Below, one piece after another: positions 36,616 to 45,674 of a stretch of DNA of 64,000 nt (its first letter is position 1; every line of letters begins with the position of its first letter). Below the pieces are notes generated by a model. The model made no database searches. It worked only from the letters and a program-made list of their open reading frames with translations, and was not told where the DNA came from. Source of the stretch: Verrucomicrobiales bacterium. GTDB taxonomy: Bacteria > Verrucomicrobiota > Verrucomicrobiia > Verrucomicrobiales > SLCJ01. Both the position numbers and the translations under genes were made by a program. The stretch spans positions 1 through 64,000 of the forward strand of contig JAGXGH010000067.1 of the NCBI GenBank assembly GCA_024636835.1, given 5' to 3'.

Positions 36616-37300
36616 TCAAATAGTTATTGAACGGCGTCTTGCCCCACAGCGGCTTGATCGTGCCCACCAGACCTTCTTCAACGAGCACCGAACGAAACTG
36701 CTCTACCGTTGGATACTGCACCGGAGATCCTTGCATCCAACCAACACGCCGCGCGAATTTGTCTACCGCAGTGGTTACTCGAAACCGCCAGCCAGGATCG
36801 ACCAAGCCACTGCGGATCACGATTTTTCCTCCTGGTGCCACACAGCGTGCGGCCTGGCGTAGCAGTTTCTCCATTTCCTCCGCAGAAAAATACTGCAGGA
36901 TATCGAGGATCGTCACCGACCCCAAATGTTCAGGCAGTGCCTTGCGCGCATCGCCCGCCGAGAAGTGCATCTGCGCGTTGGCGTAAAATTTCTCACGCAC
37001 CGCCTTGGCGTCAACGATTTTTGTATCATCGTAATCAAAGCCCACGACAGCCTGGTTGAAGCCACGCGACGATAGATAAAACGCCAGCACGCCCATGCCA
37101 CAACCGATATCAAGCAAAGGAAGCTCGGTATCCTTCAACTCACAAAACACCGCATCATAGGCTGGATCTGAAGTCACTTTAATCGCCGCATACCATTTCG
37201 TAAACATGGTCGGAAACTGCCTCGCAAAATTCAGCACCTTCAACCCACGCGCAGAACTTCTGCCCGATTGCGTGTCTAACTCTGTTGTCGCGTCCCTCAT
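36593..37300 (-). CDS. Class I SAM-dependent methyltransferase
   Basis: 235 residues. The SAM-binding loop is LLDIGCGMGVLAFYL (motif I), with VGFDYD as motif II and SVTILDILQYFS as the post-motif. The C-terminal part (GSPVQYPTVEQFRSVL) resembles O- or C-methyltransferases of small molecules. The GT2 gene lies two bases upstream on the same strand, so the two are co-transcribed. Confidence 0.85.
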   Translation of the reverse strand: MRDATTELDTQSGRSSARGLKVLNFARQFPTMFTKWYAAIKVTSDPAYDAVFCELKDTELPLLDIGCGMGVLAFYLSSRGFNQAVVGFDYDDTKIVDAKAVREKFYANAQMHFSAGDARKALPEHLGSVTILDILQYFSAEEMEKLLRQAARCVAPGGKIVIRSGLVDPGWRFRVTTAVDKFARRVGWMQGSPVQYPTVEQFRSVLVEEGLVGTIKPLWGKTPFNNYLISFSRPR

Positions 37301-37302
37301 TC

Positions 37303-38097
37303 TTAAACAATCGCAGGGTCAAAGGGGATTGCACCAAGACGACCGCTCAACTTACGCCAGAGCAATAGTGGACTACGCAGCAACATACCAACGATAAGCC
37401 GCGCAAACATAAATGTCAGCAGCACATTATCGCGAAGATAGTTAAAGTGGGACACCCCCCCCTCAGTGGCACTCAAGTAACGGCATGGACATGGAACATT
37501 GATCGGGCGACACCCCCGCCAAACCAACTTCACCGCCACCTCCGCATCAAAGTCGTAACGGCGCGCAAACAATCCACTCTCCATCACATCGAGCAGCGGC
37601 CGGACCGGATACAATTTAAACCCAAACAAGCAATCGCCAATCCCACCGCGCCAGGTCACCAAATCGACAAAGAAATTCGCCACCTTGCGACCTGCCAAGC
37701 GTTCTTTCGGAGCCGTGTCATCAAACACCGGAAGACCCAGCACCATCGACTCCGGATAGTCCTGGCTGACTCCCATCATTTTTTGAATATCTTCCGCCGG
37801 ATGTTGCCCATCCGCATCCATGATCAGCGCGTGGGTAAACCCCTCCTTCGCCGCAGCACGCAAACCATTCAGAACCGCACCTCCTTTGCCGATGTTTTTC
37901 GAATTCACAATCACGCGCAGCTCAGGCTCGCTCTCAGTCATCGCCTTCAAACGCTCCTCCGTGTTATCGCTACTGCCATCCACCACCACCCAAACCGGCA
38001 ACCAATGGTTCATCGCCTCGCGTATTGTGCGCACCAGTATCTCGCCCGTGTTATAACTCGGGATCAAAACAAAATGAGATTTCGACAATTCTGACAT
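37303..38097 (-). CDS. Glycosyltransferase family 2
   Basis: 264 residues. GT-A fold with IPSYNTGEILVRTI, VVVDGSSDNT, GKGGAVLNGL and the metal-binding MDADGQHP. The C-terminus is hydrophobic/amphipathic (LLTFMFARLIVGMLL), so it sits at the membrane. It resembles dolichyl-phosphate-sugar type synthases that move a sugar to a lipid carrier. It is upstream of, and coupled to, the methyltransferase. Confidence 0.88.
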   Translation of the reverse strand: MSELSKSHFVLIPSYNTGEILVRTIREAMNHWLPVWVVVDGSSDNTEERLKAMTESEPELRVIVNSKNIGKGGAVLNGLRAAAKEGFTHALIMDADGQHPAEDIQKMMGVSQDYPESMVLGLPVFDDTAPKERLAGRKVANFFVDLVTWRGGIGDCLFGFKLYPVRPLLDVMESGLFARRYDFDAEVAVKLVWRGCRPINVPCPCRYLSATEGGVSHFNYLRDNVLLTFMFARLIVGMLLRSPLLLWRKLSGRLGAIPFDPAIV

Positions 38098-38192
38098 GTG
38101 AATTTCGGCGCGAGTTTTCTATAACCGCCCACAGAACCATCGGAAACCAAAATTTTCACCTCCGCAAGTCCTCATCCCATATAGATATCACC

Positions 38193-38627
38193 ATGATGGA
38201 TCAACACCCACTCGACGACCTTCCTCACGGTCCAGAATTCCGCTTTGTCGACTACCTTGTCGACGTCGAAGCTGGAAAATCCGGCTCCGCCAGTTACACC
38301 CTTCCCCTCGACGCCCATTTCCTTAAAGGACACTTCCCAGGCAACCCGTTAATGCCGGGCGTGCTGATGATCGAAGCCGTCGCCCAACTCGCCGGCATCG
38401 TCGCCCAAAGCGACCCCGACGCCGATTACCTCGACAACCTACGCCTCACCGCAGTGCGTGCAGCCAAGATCCGCGGCACCATCCCGCCCGGTGAAGAAAT
38501 CCTCATCGACGTCGAAATCGCCGGAAGAATGAGTGGACTCATCCAAGCCGCCGGCAAAGTCACCCACGACGGCAACGAAATCGCCAGCGTCCAAGTCACC
38601 CTCAGCGGCGACATGCCAGCTGCGTAA
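38193..38627 (+). CDS. FabZ/FabA-like 3-hydroxyacyl-ACP dehydratase
   Basis: 144 residues from the ATG at 38193 (another ATG follows directly). The hot-dog signature is seen: GHFPGNPLMPGVLMIEAVAQLAG with the catalytic His and Glu. It is shorter at the N-terminus than FabZ and lies with acyltransferase and GT2 genes, so it may serve a specialised acyl chain instead of bulk fatty acid synthesis. Divergent from the GT2 gene by 95 bases. Confidence 0.85.
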   Translation: MMDQHPLDDLPHGPEFRFVDYLVDVEAGKSGSASYTLPLDAHFLKGHFPGNPLMPGVLMIEAVAQLAGIVAQSDPDADYLDNLRLTAVRAAKIRGTIPPGEEILIDVEIAGRMSGLIQAAGKVTHDGNEIASVQVTLSGDMPAA

Positions 38628-38730
38628 TTATCTTCCGAATCAGCTCCCTATAATAAGCTCAGAACACTACGAGGACGGGCGCCATGTCGCCAGGGTCAGC
38701 TACTGGTTCGAAAAGAGGTAGCATGCAGTA

Positions 38731-39681
38731 CTATTTGATAATTGTCGTCGATTTGGCGGTGTTTTTGATGGGAACTTCCATCGCTGCACCACCATTCCCC
38801 ATGTCCATCATCATGACTATATCGCTGTCGACGGTGGTGTTGACCACATAGCCCGCGTCAAGATCAATGACGTAATCTCCTTTCATGTCCATTTTTTTGA
38901 CCTGCCCGGCAACACCGAGAACGGGCTGAACATCATCGGCCTCATCGTCCTTATTGACGACGGTTTTTCCTTTGGCGTTTACCTCCACGACTGCCTGTAA
39001 TCTGCCGGCAACCAGATTAATTTCACGAAGTGTCGACGTGCCCTTGATTTCCAAATTGCCCATCATCGGCATGGTCATTTCCATGGTGTATGGCCACTCG
39101 TCGCCTTCTTTCACTGGCTTGCCTGGCATCAAGGCTAGAAAGTGCAGCCCAGAGAGCTGTTTCACTTGCTCCTTCTTGAACTCCAACATTGTCTCTTCGT
39201 CCAAGACCGCGCCATCACCATCATTGAAGATCTCATCGAGCCCATCGATCTTTGTTATCTCCATGGCTGGCGTTATCACAATTGTGATTTTCTTTCCGAC
39301 AATTTCACCAATTCTTTTCACCGGGTTCTCATCACCCTCTTCATCGGACTCAATCGCAGAGTCGTAAACCATGCGCTCACCCATAGCCTCCACCACCATA
39401 GCGACACGAGTATAGGTCATCAATAAACTCAGGTCTTCTGAATCTTCGACAGCTGAAACCTCGTTATCCACGACAAAGGTAAGTGCCTGATCGTTGATCA
39501 TCTTTTCACCCGCCATATCGAACTCCGTTTTTGTCGTCACTTCGGAAACCACCTCGTAGGTCTTACCCACCTGATAACGTAGTTTGATTTCAATAGCTTC
39601 AGGATCATCGGCAACGGTTTGTGCGAACGACGAACCTGCCGTGATTACTACAGAGCCAAGCACGAAAAGGAGAGATTTCAT
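38731..39681 (-). CDS. Exported protein, DUF6263-like
   Basis: 316 residues from the ATG at 39681 (MKSLLFVLGSVVITAGSSFA, a signal peptide with cleavage at SFA/Q). The mature part is acidic with long beta strands (IKLRYQVGKTYEVVSEV, LHFLALMPGKPVKEGDEW). I recall this pattern from DUF6263 proteins, whose function is unknown. A start five codons earlier is possible. Confidence 0.75.
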   Translation of the reverse strand: MKSLLFVLGSVVITAGSSFAQTVADDPEAIEIKLRYQVGKTYEVVSEVTTKTEFDMAGEKMINDQALTFVVDNEVSAVEDSEDLSLLMTYTRVAMVVEAMGERMVYDSAIESDEEGDENPVKRIGEIVGKKITIVITPAMEITKIDGLDEIFNDGDGAVLDEETMLEFKKEQVKQLSGLHFLALMPGKPVKEGDEWPYTMEMTMPMMGNLEIKGTSTLREINLVAGRLQAVVEVNAKGKTVVNKDDEADDVQPVLGVAGQVKKMDMKGDYVIDLDAGYVVNTTVDSDIVMMMDMGNGGAAMEVPIKNTAKSTTIIK

Positions 39682-39807
39682 CCCGCAACAAAGCACAGAT
39701 TCCCTCCCACTATTGAAGAAAAAAGCATCTCACTATCTTGGTCGTCGTTACAAAATTTCATCTAAGCAGTAACTGCAACCACACGAACACATGCGTAAAG
39801 TCAGGTA

Positions 39808-40209
39808 ATGAATGCACAAAATGACACACACTCGAAAACCATAGGCTACATCCTCTGGTTGTTTGGATTTTTCGGAGCTCATCGGTTTTACTACGGGAAA
39901 CCCATCACCGGCGTGATTTGGCTGCTCACGCTCGGCCTCCTTGGGATCGGCTGGTTGGTCGACCTTTTCCTCATCCCATCAATGGACAGGCAAGCGGATT
40001 TTAGATACACCAGTGGACGCGTCGACTACTCGATCGCATGGATACTTCAAACTTTTCTTGGGCCGCTAGGCATCCATCGCTTCTACATGGGGAAAATCCT
40101 CACCGGCATCCTGTGGTTGTGTACCGGTGGACTCTTTGGCATTGGCTGGGCCTACGACTTCTGCACCCTCAACCGCCAAATTGATGAGCTTAACCGTGCC
40201 TCGCGCTAA
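39808..40209 (+). CDS. TM2-domain membrane protein (two repeats)
   Basis: 133 residues. Two TM2 units are seen in tandem: GFFGAHRFYYGKPITGVIW...GIGWLVDLFLIP and GPLGIHRFYMGKILTGILW...GIGWAYDF. Each has two membrane helices with the conserved G.HRFY.GK turn. The function of TM2 proteins in bacteria is unknown. The last four bases overlap the end of the convergent RDD gene. Confidence 0.9.
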   Translation: MNAQNDTHSKTIGYILWLFGFFGAHRFYYGKPITGVIWLLTLGLLGIGWLVDLFLIPSMDRQADFRYTSGRVDYSIAWILQTFLGPLGIHRFYMGKILTGILWLCTGGLFGIGWAYDFCTLNRQIDELNRASR

Positions 40210-41051
40210 AGCTCGTCAGTACTCTCCTGCTGCGCTTCTTCTATCGTCTTCTGCACGAAATCCGTCACTTCGCGCCATTCAGGGATGAACGTCATACTCA
40301 TTCCTATGGTGACGATAACGCCAAAACTAATCAGCCACCGCTTTGCATTGATCCCAATATCGACAGGAAAAATTCCCAAGCGGTGATCCCACAGGGTAGT
40401 GCCTAATTTCCGCAGCACCCAGAGGTTTATTATCGTGCAGAACACCATCAGCAGCGGAACCAGCATCCCGCATCCGAAAACAAACACCTCAAAGCTTCGA
40501 CGCAAGGCGCGACCCAAAGGGAAGCGCCCCGGATGCAGGGTCACCAACTGAATCCCCATCAGGCGTTTACCCAAGGTAGTGCCCGTAAGGTGCAACGCGA
40601 TTGTCTCCATCCCCACCATGATGATGACGATGAGAAACATTCCCCACTCGTTGTTCAGAAGCGAGAGCATACTCATCGGCATCGGCCATACCACTAGCAC
40701 GATCAGCAGTTGGTAAAAGGTAATATCCACCCAGCGTGCCATGACTCGAGCTGCAATGGGTGCCGTGCGGTGTTTGACGATGGCGTCTTTACCCACCTCC
40801 ATCACTATCGGCCCATTGGCAGCCTCATCGTCATGCATCAACGACTCATCGGCAGGAGTATCTTTCTCTTCACCAAAATCCTCATCGGTCATTCCCGCGG
40901 CATCGACTTTTTCCAGCGGTAGCCATTTGTCCATCCCCTCATGCCAAACGAGTGAGTCGCGATTTAATTTGCCGTCGCGCACCAATTCACGCAGTGCAAA
41001 TACCGGCACCGGACCGTGCTTTTCTCCCTCGCTGATATAATAAAATCGCAT
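40206..41051 (-). CDS. GYF_2-RDD family membrane protein
   Basis: 281 residues. Residues 1-50 are a GYF_2 (DUF4339) domain (FYYISEGEKHGPVPVFALRE, WHEGMDKWLPL). Residues ~95-235 are an RDD domain with membrane helices (RAPIAARVMARWVDITFYQ-like start with one changed residue, TGTTLGKRLMGIQLV, WDHRLGIFPV). The function is unknown. It pairs head-to-head at its 3' end with the TM2 protein gene. A similar GYF_2 gene lies at 45675. Confidence 0.88.
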   Translation of the reverse strand: MRFYYISEGEKHGPVPVFALRELVRDGKLNRDSLVWHEGMDKWLPLEKVDAAGMTDEDFGEEKDTPADESLMHDDEAANGPIVMEVGKDAIVKHRTAPIAARVMARWVDITFYQLLIVLVVWPMPMSMLSLLNNEWGMFLIVIIMVGMETIALHLTGTTLGKRLMGIQLVTLHPGRFPLGRALRRSFEVFVFGCGMLVPLLMVFCTIINLWVLRKLGTTLWDHRLGIFPVDIGINAKRWLISFGVIVTIGMSMTFIPEWREVTDFVQKTIEEAQQESTDEL

Positions 41052-41257
41052 CTTATTGTCTTTTTTTTAAAGCGAGGCTCATCAGAACGATAGCCTAACT
41101 AGCGAAAAATTCGGCGGGCCTCACCATACTCGTCTCGCACCTATACAACCCTTGGTATCTGAAACCACCCTAAATTAGAACCGCCGCTCCGCAACCAATA
41201 GAGGCTTCTCCGTAAAGCCTGGCTAGCCAAGTCGTACACCAATCCCAAGATTTGGTA

Positions 41258-42475
41258 TCAGCTGCCCATACGCTTTCTCAAGCTTTTCTCCAGTCGAAAC
41301 ACCGGTCGCAAAAGACGGTAGAGCAAGCTCCAACTCTCAACGGTCTCTAATCGAGCGCGTGTTAACCGGCTCTTCATCGTGGCGACCTCCTCCTTTAATG
41401 CAGCGACTTTTCTCACAAACCCCTTGGACTCTGAACTCAGACTTTCGAGATGCTGGTTCTCAATCAGTAAATTTGAAACAAGTTCTGACATTGTGGTTAT
41501 TCCCAATTCAGAAAAACATACCCCCTTTTTGCCGCAATCCGATGGTTGGTCCGAATTAGATTCCTCCCAACCATCATACTGAAAACCAAATTCACTCTCC
41601 AGCCACTCCAACTGCTCTCTAATTTTATCTTCTAGTTGTCGCCGATGGGCGATCGACAGCCTAAACTTCACACCTTGAATGGCCAATAGCCGCTGCAGGT
41701 TCTTGTAATTAATTGGAGACTTTTCCGGCTCAGCTCGCTCCCTTCGAAAACCTCTGTGGATACCATCGATTAGTGCGACGTATTCTTGAGATACCCGGCG
41801 ATTCCTCTCTACGGCATTCAAAGAGCACTTCATCAATGTATCGGAAGAGATACCCAGCTCCGCGTGAAAACCTCCAAGAAGCCCCCCTGGTTCTTTCTTC
41901 AGACCATCCATGTCAAACACTCTCACATTCTCCGCACCGAATGCATCCCGCCATCGCCCGATTAGCTCCTTGAAGCCAACCCTTCGAGAAATTCTTGCAA
42001 CCGATTCATCGAGAGTCATACCATACTTCATTATTTGAGAAATCGAACTCTCAAACCAATCTCTGGGATTTCTCACGAAGGTTAAGACAACAATATCTTG
42101 AGTATAAGTCAGCAACCAGTTACGAAACGCATGTATCTCCTCGGGCCGCATAAGCGAAAGCCACTCGCCTGAGAAAAGAGCTTGTCGGCACTTCGTGTCG
42201 TCCAACTCTTTCTCCAATTTCTTCAATGTCGAATCTCTGACCTCTTGCGAGGGCATACTTAGCTCAGACGGGAACCAAGCCCTTAGTGTAGCCCCCTCCT
42301 CTTGTTCAAACACGAGTCTAAGAAAGTTGCCATGATTCGAATCCAAACATGGATAGAAAATACCAACCTCCTCGGCAATCAATTTCCTATTCTCGAAATA
42401 GAGTTCCTGGATTGTTGTTGTTCCTGTCTTATGCGTTCCGATATGTAAATAGATTCTATCAAATTTCATAAACAT
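41258..42475 (-). CDS. Sulfotransferase-family protein with C-terminal coiled coil
   Basis: 405 residues. The PAPS 5'-phosphate-binding loop is HIGTHKTGTTTIQ near the N-terminus, and the 3'-phosphate-binding Arg/Ser region is in TFVRNPRDWFESSISQ. The C-terminal ~100 residues are a coiled coil (SLSSESKGFVRKVAALKEEV). The family transfers sulfate to sugars or lipids. The gene is more AT-rich than its neighbours and stands alone, so it may be acquired. Confidence 0.8.
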   Translation of the reverse strand: MFMKFDRIYLHIGTHKTGTTTIQELYFENRKLIAEEVGIFYPCLDSNHGNFLRLVFEQEEGATLRAWFPSELSMPSQEVRDSTLKKLEKELDDTKCRQALFSGEWLSLMRPEEIHAFRNWLLTYTQDIVVLTFVRNPRDWFESSISQIMKYGMTLDESVARISRRVGFKELIGRWRDAFGAENVRVFDMDGLKKEPGGLLGGFHAELGISSDTLMKCSLNAVERNRRVSQEYVALIDGIHRGFRRERAEPEKSPINYKNLQRLLAIQGVKFRLSIAHRRQLEDKIREQLEWLESEFGFQYDGWEESNSDQPSDCGKKGVCFSELGITTMSELVSNLLIENQHLESLSSESKGFVRKVAALKEEVATMKSRLTRARLETVESWSLLYRLLRPVFRLEKSLRKRMGS

Positions 42476-42517
42476 ACAGATTACATTTGTCTGAGATAAT
42501 CCAGTAATCAGCCGACA

Positions 42518-44179
42518 CTAACTACCACCCGTTCGCAATGCCTTCGCAGGGTCAAGTCTAGCCACCATAAACGAGGGTGGAAGAGAAGCCAGTGAACTCA
42601 ACACAAACGCACCCAGTCCAATGTAAAACAATGACATCGGGTTGATATCGACCGGAATCTCATCCAGTCCGTAAACCGCACGGGGAAACGGATCCATGCC
42701 AAATATCCCAAGAAAAGCCTGCACTTCATTGCGGAAATAGAGAAAGACCAAACCTCCTACCAAGCCGGAAATCGCACCCACCAGGCCGACCAAAATACCT
42801 TGCACCGCAAATACCGCAACGATCTGTTGAACCGTCGCACCCAGTGCCTTCATTACACCGATCTCCTGGCGCTTCTCCACGGTCACCGTGATCATGGTCA
42901 CCATGATGCAGAACGACGCCACCACCATCACACAAGCCAGCGCGAAATACATCATCCGCCGTTCGTTAGCCAAGGCAAAAAACACATCCTGGTTGCGCGT
43001 GATCCACGAACTCGCGGCAAAGCCCTGCGGCAATTGCGTCTGCAGCTGCTTGGCAAATTCATCCGCCTTGTAAGCATCATCAATCCGCACGCCGAGTGAG
43101 TGCACAACGTCGTCATCGCTGAAGCTGTAAAGTTCCTGTGCCAAGTGCAGCGGCATCAACATGGTCGGAGCATTCACGTGCGGTGGTTGTTTGAACGTGC
43201 CCGTCACCGTCAACTGCTTGGGCAACACCAATTCGCGCAAACGCTCTGACGCCGCTTCTTTCTGTTCCTCGGATTCCGCCGGGCGCTCAGCAATATCCAA
43301 TAATGGAACCAAGTTGAAATTCATGTCCTCGGCGAAATACGTCACCCTGTCGTCTTCACCTAGCGTGCCGTTCATCGACAAGAAGTTCATCGCCATTCTC
43401 ACTAGCTTCCTCTCGGTAGCCTGATGGCGATCCGCCTCAAGAATTCCAGAAAGCGTCCCCAGCGCCGAGTTCACCGTTTCTTTAGGAATCGACAGCTTTC
43501 GCCCGACATCGCTCTCCTCCGCCTTACTTGCCGTCTTGAGAGCGTTTACCACGCTCTTCAATTGCTCACCATACTTGGGGCCCATCGCTGGGTTTTCCAC
43601 ATCTTCCAAAGCTGCGAGCACCTTCTCAAAATGGGCCTGTGAATACACGTCCACCGTATCGCCCAAACTGAGCCCCAGCCCTTCGAGCATCAGATCCGAG
43701 ACCACCATCGGTTGAACCGTCGGATCCGCGCCTTCAAACGAGCCATCGATCAGTTCGATCTCCGCGCGGACGTGGTCATCATCTTCCGTAATGCCGCGCA
43801 TCCGTTGACCGCTGCGCATCCCATTCGCATCCGCCAACACCATGCCCTCAACAATGGGCGATGCCGCTTTCACGCCCGGCGTTGCCTTCAGTTGATCGAG
43901 TAATTCCCGCCATCCACTTACCGGATAAGCAGGCGATGCCGCGGATGGCTTTTGTTCGATGAACACATGATATTCAAAGCCCAGTAGTAGTTCCTTCGTA
44001 CGCTTCTCAAACCCCTGCATCACCGAAAGCACGACGAGCATGATCCACACACCCAGCGCCACCCCCGTCACACACAGCAAGGTGATGATCGAGACCGACG
44101 TGCGTTTGGGCTTCAAATACCGAAGCGCGAGAAATCTGGAAAAGTTCTTTTTCAAAATATTACCAATACCTACCGCCAC
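42518..44179 (-). CDS. ABC transporter permease, LolC/LolE (FtsX) type
   Basis: 553 residues from the GTG at 44179, which has GAGG seven bases upstream; a TTG at 44155 would give the more usual start (LKKNFSRFLALRYLKPKR). One N-terminal membrane helix (TLLCVTGVALGVWIMLVVLSVM), a large exported domain, then three helices near the end (FFALANERRMMYFALACVMVVASF, IVAVFAVQGILVGLVGAISG, LFYIGLGAFVLSSLASL). This is the LolC/E pattern for release of lipoproteins from the inner membrane. It is longer than E. coli LolC (about 400 residues); the extra part lies in the exported domain. The ATPase gene (lolD) is not next to it. Confidence 0.85.
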   Translation of the reverse strand: MAVGIGNILKKNFSRFLALRYLKPKRTSVSIITLLCVTGVALGVWIMLVVLSVMQGFEKRTKELLLGFEYHVFIEQKPSAASPAYPVSGWRELLDQLKATPGVKAASPIVEGMVLADANGMRSGQRMRGITEDDDHVRAEIELIDGSFEGADPTVQPMVVSDLMLEGLGLSLGDTVDVYSQAHFEKVLAALEDVENPAMGPKYGEQLKSVVNALKTASKAEESDVGRKLSIPKETVNSALGTLSGILEADRHQATERKLVRMAMNFLSMNGTLGEDDRVTYFAEDMNFNLVPLLDIAERPAESEEQKEAASERLRELVLPKQLTVTGTFKQPPHVNAPTMLMPLHLAQELYSFSDDDVVHSLGVRIDDAYKADEFAKQLQTQLPQGFAASSWITRNQDVFFALANERRMMYFALACVMVVASFCIMVTMITVTVEKRQEIGVMKALGATVQQIVAVFAVQGILVGLVGAISGLVGGLVFLYFRNEVQAFLGIFGMDPFPRAVYGLDEIPVDINPMSLFYIGLGAFVLSSLASLPPSFMVARLDPAKALRTGGS

Positions 44180-44255
44180 CAAAGCACCTCAGACGCCAGA
44201 AAAAAGGGAAATGTCGTTATCAGTTTTCTGGTTTGCCAGTTTTCAGTTCTCAGCA

Positions 44256-44277
44256 GTGGCGAGGGCATCCTGCCCTC
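44256..44277 (+). repeat. Single GTGG-type REP (family B)
   Basis: Head GTGG at 44256, then C and a stem-loop GAGGGCA-TCC-TGCCCTC. It lies between the LolC/E and serS genes. Confidence 0.75.
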
Positions 44278-44386
44278 AAGCCATCACACCAAGCCCCCTG
44301 CCTCCAAAAATTCCGCATTCCGTCCCCCTCATTCAAATTCCCCACCTTTCTACTTTATACCTTCTACTTTATACCTATCTTCCCCC

Positions 44387-45664
44387 ATGCTCGACATCCG
44401 ACAGCTCCGCGACAACCCAGAGGAAATTAAACAACGCGTCCGCAACCGCGGTGGCGATGCCTGGCAACTTGTAGACTCGGTACTCGAGTGTGATACAGAA
44501 CGCCGTAAGCTCGAAACGGAGCGCCAGACCCTGCAACAGGAGCGCAACAGTCTGTCGAAAGAGATCGGCATGATCAAAAAATCCGGCGGCAACGCCGATG
44601 AGATCCAGGACAAAGTTCGCGGCATCAACGACCGGATGAAAGAGATCGGCGAGCAAGCGGATAAAGCCGACGCCACACAACGTGATCTACTCTTGCAAAT
44701 TCCCAACACCCCGCACACCGAGTGTCCCATCGGATCCACCGAAGACGACAACCCGGAAATCCGCGTGTGGGGAGAGAAGCCGAGCTACGACTTCGAACCC
44801 GTCGACCACGTCATACTGACCGAAAAACTGGGCATGCTCGACTTCGAGAACGCCGCAAAAATCGCCGGTAGTGGCTACGTCGTTTTCAAAGGCGACGGCG
44901 CACGACTCGAGCGTTGTCTGATTCAATTCCTCCTCGACGTCCAGACCCGCGAGAACGGATACACCGAGGTCTCGCCGCCATTCCTCATTAACCGTGAGTG
45001 TATGTTTGGCACCGGCCAGTTACCGAAGTTCGAAGACGACATGTATGGCGTCGAGGACAACACCGTGTTCCTCGCACCCACCGCAGAAGTGCCCGTCACG
45101 AACCTCGAGCGCGACAACTTGCTCGCCCTCGGCGATTTGCCAAAATGCTACACTGCCTACACCCCGTGCTTCCGCCGCGAAGCAGGCAGCGCCGGTCGCG
45201 ACAGCAAAGGACTCATCCGCATGCATCAGTTTGATAAAGTGGAAATCGTCCGCATCGAGCGCCCCGAGCGTAGCTACGAGGCTTTGGAGGAACTCACTGG
45301 TCACGCCGAAGCCGTGTTGCAAAAACTCGGACTGCACTACCGCGTCATCGAGCTCTGCACGGGCGACATCGGGTTCTCCGCCGCCAAGACCTACGACATC
45401 GAAGTCTGGGCACCCGGCCACGGCAAATACCTCGAAGTCTCCAGTTGCTCGAACTTCGAAGACTATCAGGCCCGCCGCATGAACCTGCGCTTTAAGGACG
45501 AGGAGAAAAAGAACCGCTTCTGCCACACCCTCAACGGTTCCGGCACCGCATTGCCACGTCTCTACGTCGCCTTGGTGGAAACCTACCAACAAGCCGACGG
45601 TTCGATCCGTCTGCCCGAAGCACTCGTCCCCTACTTCGGCGCGGAAGAAATATCTGTACGATAA
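44387..45664 (+). CDS. serS: Seryl-tRNA synthetase
   Basis: 425 residues, the usual length. It charges tRNA-Ser. The N-terminal arm is a long antiparallel coiled coil (LRDNPEEIKQRVRNRGG..., ERQTLQQERNSLSKEIG) that binds the long tRNA arm. Class II motifs follow: motif 2 CFRREAGSAGRDSKGLIRMH and motif 3 SGTALPRLYVALVETYQ. The start at 44387 is the first ATG, 6-8 bases from the end of a pyrimidine-rich leader without a clear ribosome site. Confidence 0.97.
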   Translation: MLDIRQLRDNPEEIKQRVRNRGGDAWQLVDSVLECDTERRKLETERQTLQQERNSLSKEIGMIKKSGGNADEIQDKVRGINDRMKEIGEQADKADATQRDLLLQIPNTPHTECPIGSTEDDNPEIRVWGEKPSYDFEPVDHVILTEKLGMLDFENAAKIAGSGYVVFKGDGARLERCLIQFLLDVQTRENGYTEVSPPFLINRECMFGTGQLPKFEDDMYGVEDNTVFLAPTAEVPVTNLERDNLLALGDLPKCYTAYTPCFRREAGSAGRDSKGLIRMHQFDKVEIVRIERPERSYEALEELTGHAEAVLQKLGLHYRVIELCTGDIGFSAAKTYDIEVWAPGHGKYLEVSSCSNFEDYQARRMNLRFKDEEKKNRFCHTLNGSGTALPRLYVALVETYQQADGSIRLPEALVPYFGAEEISVR

Positions 45665-45674
45665 TCTGTTATCC

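Noticed and set aside
45020-45592. 190-residue minus-strand ORF inside serS
   Set aside because: It is the antisense shadow of the conserved catalytic domain.
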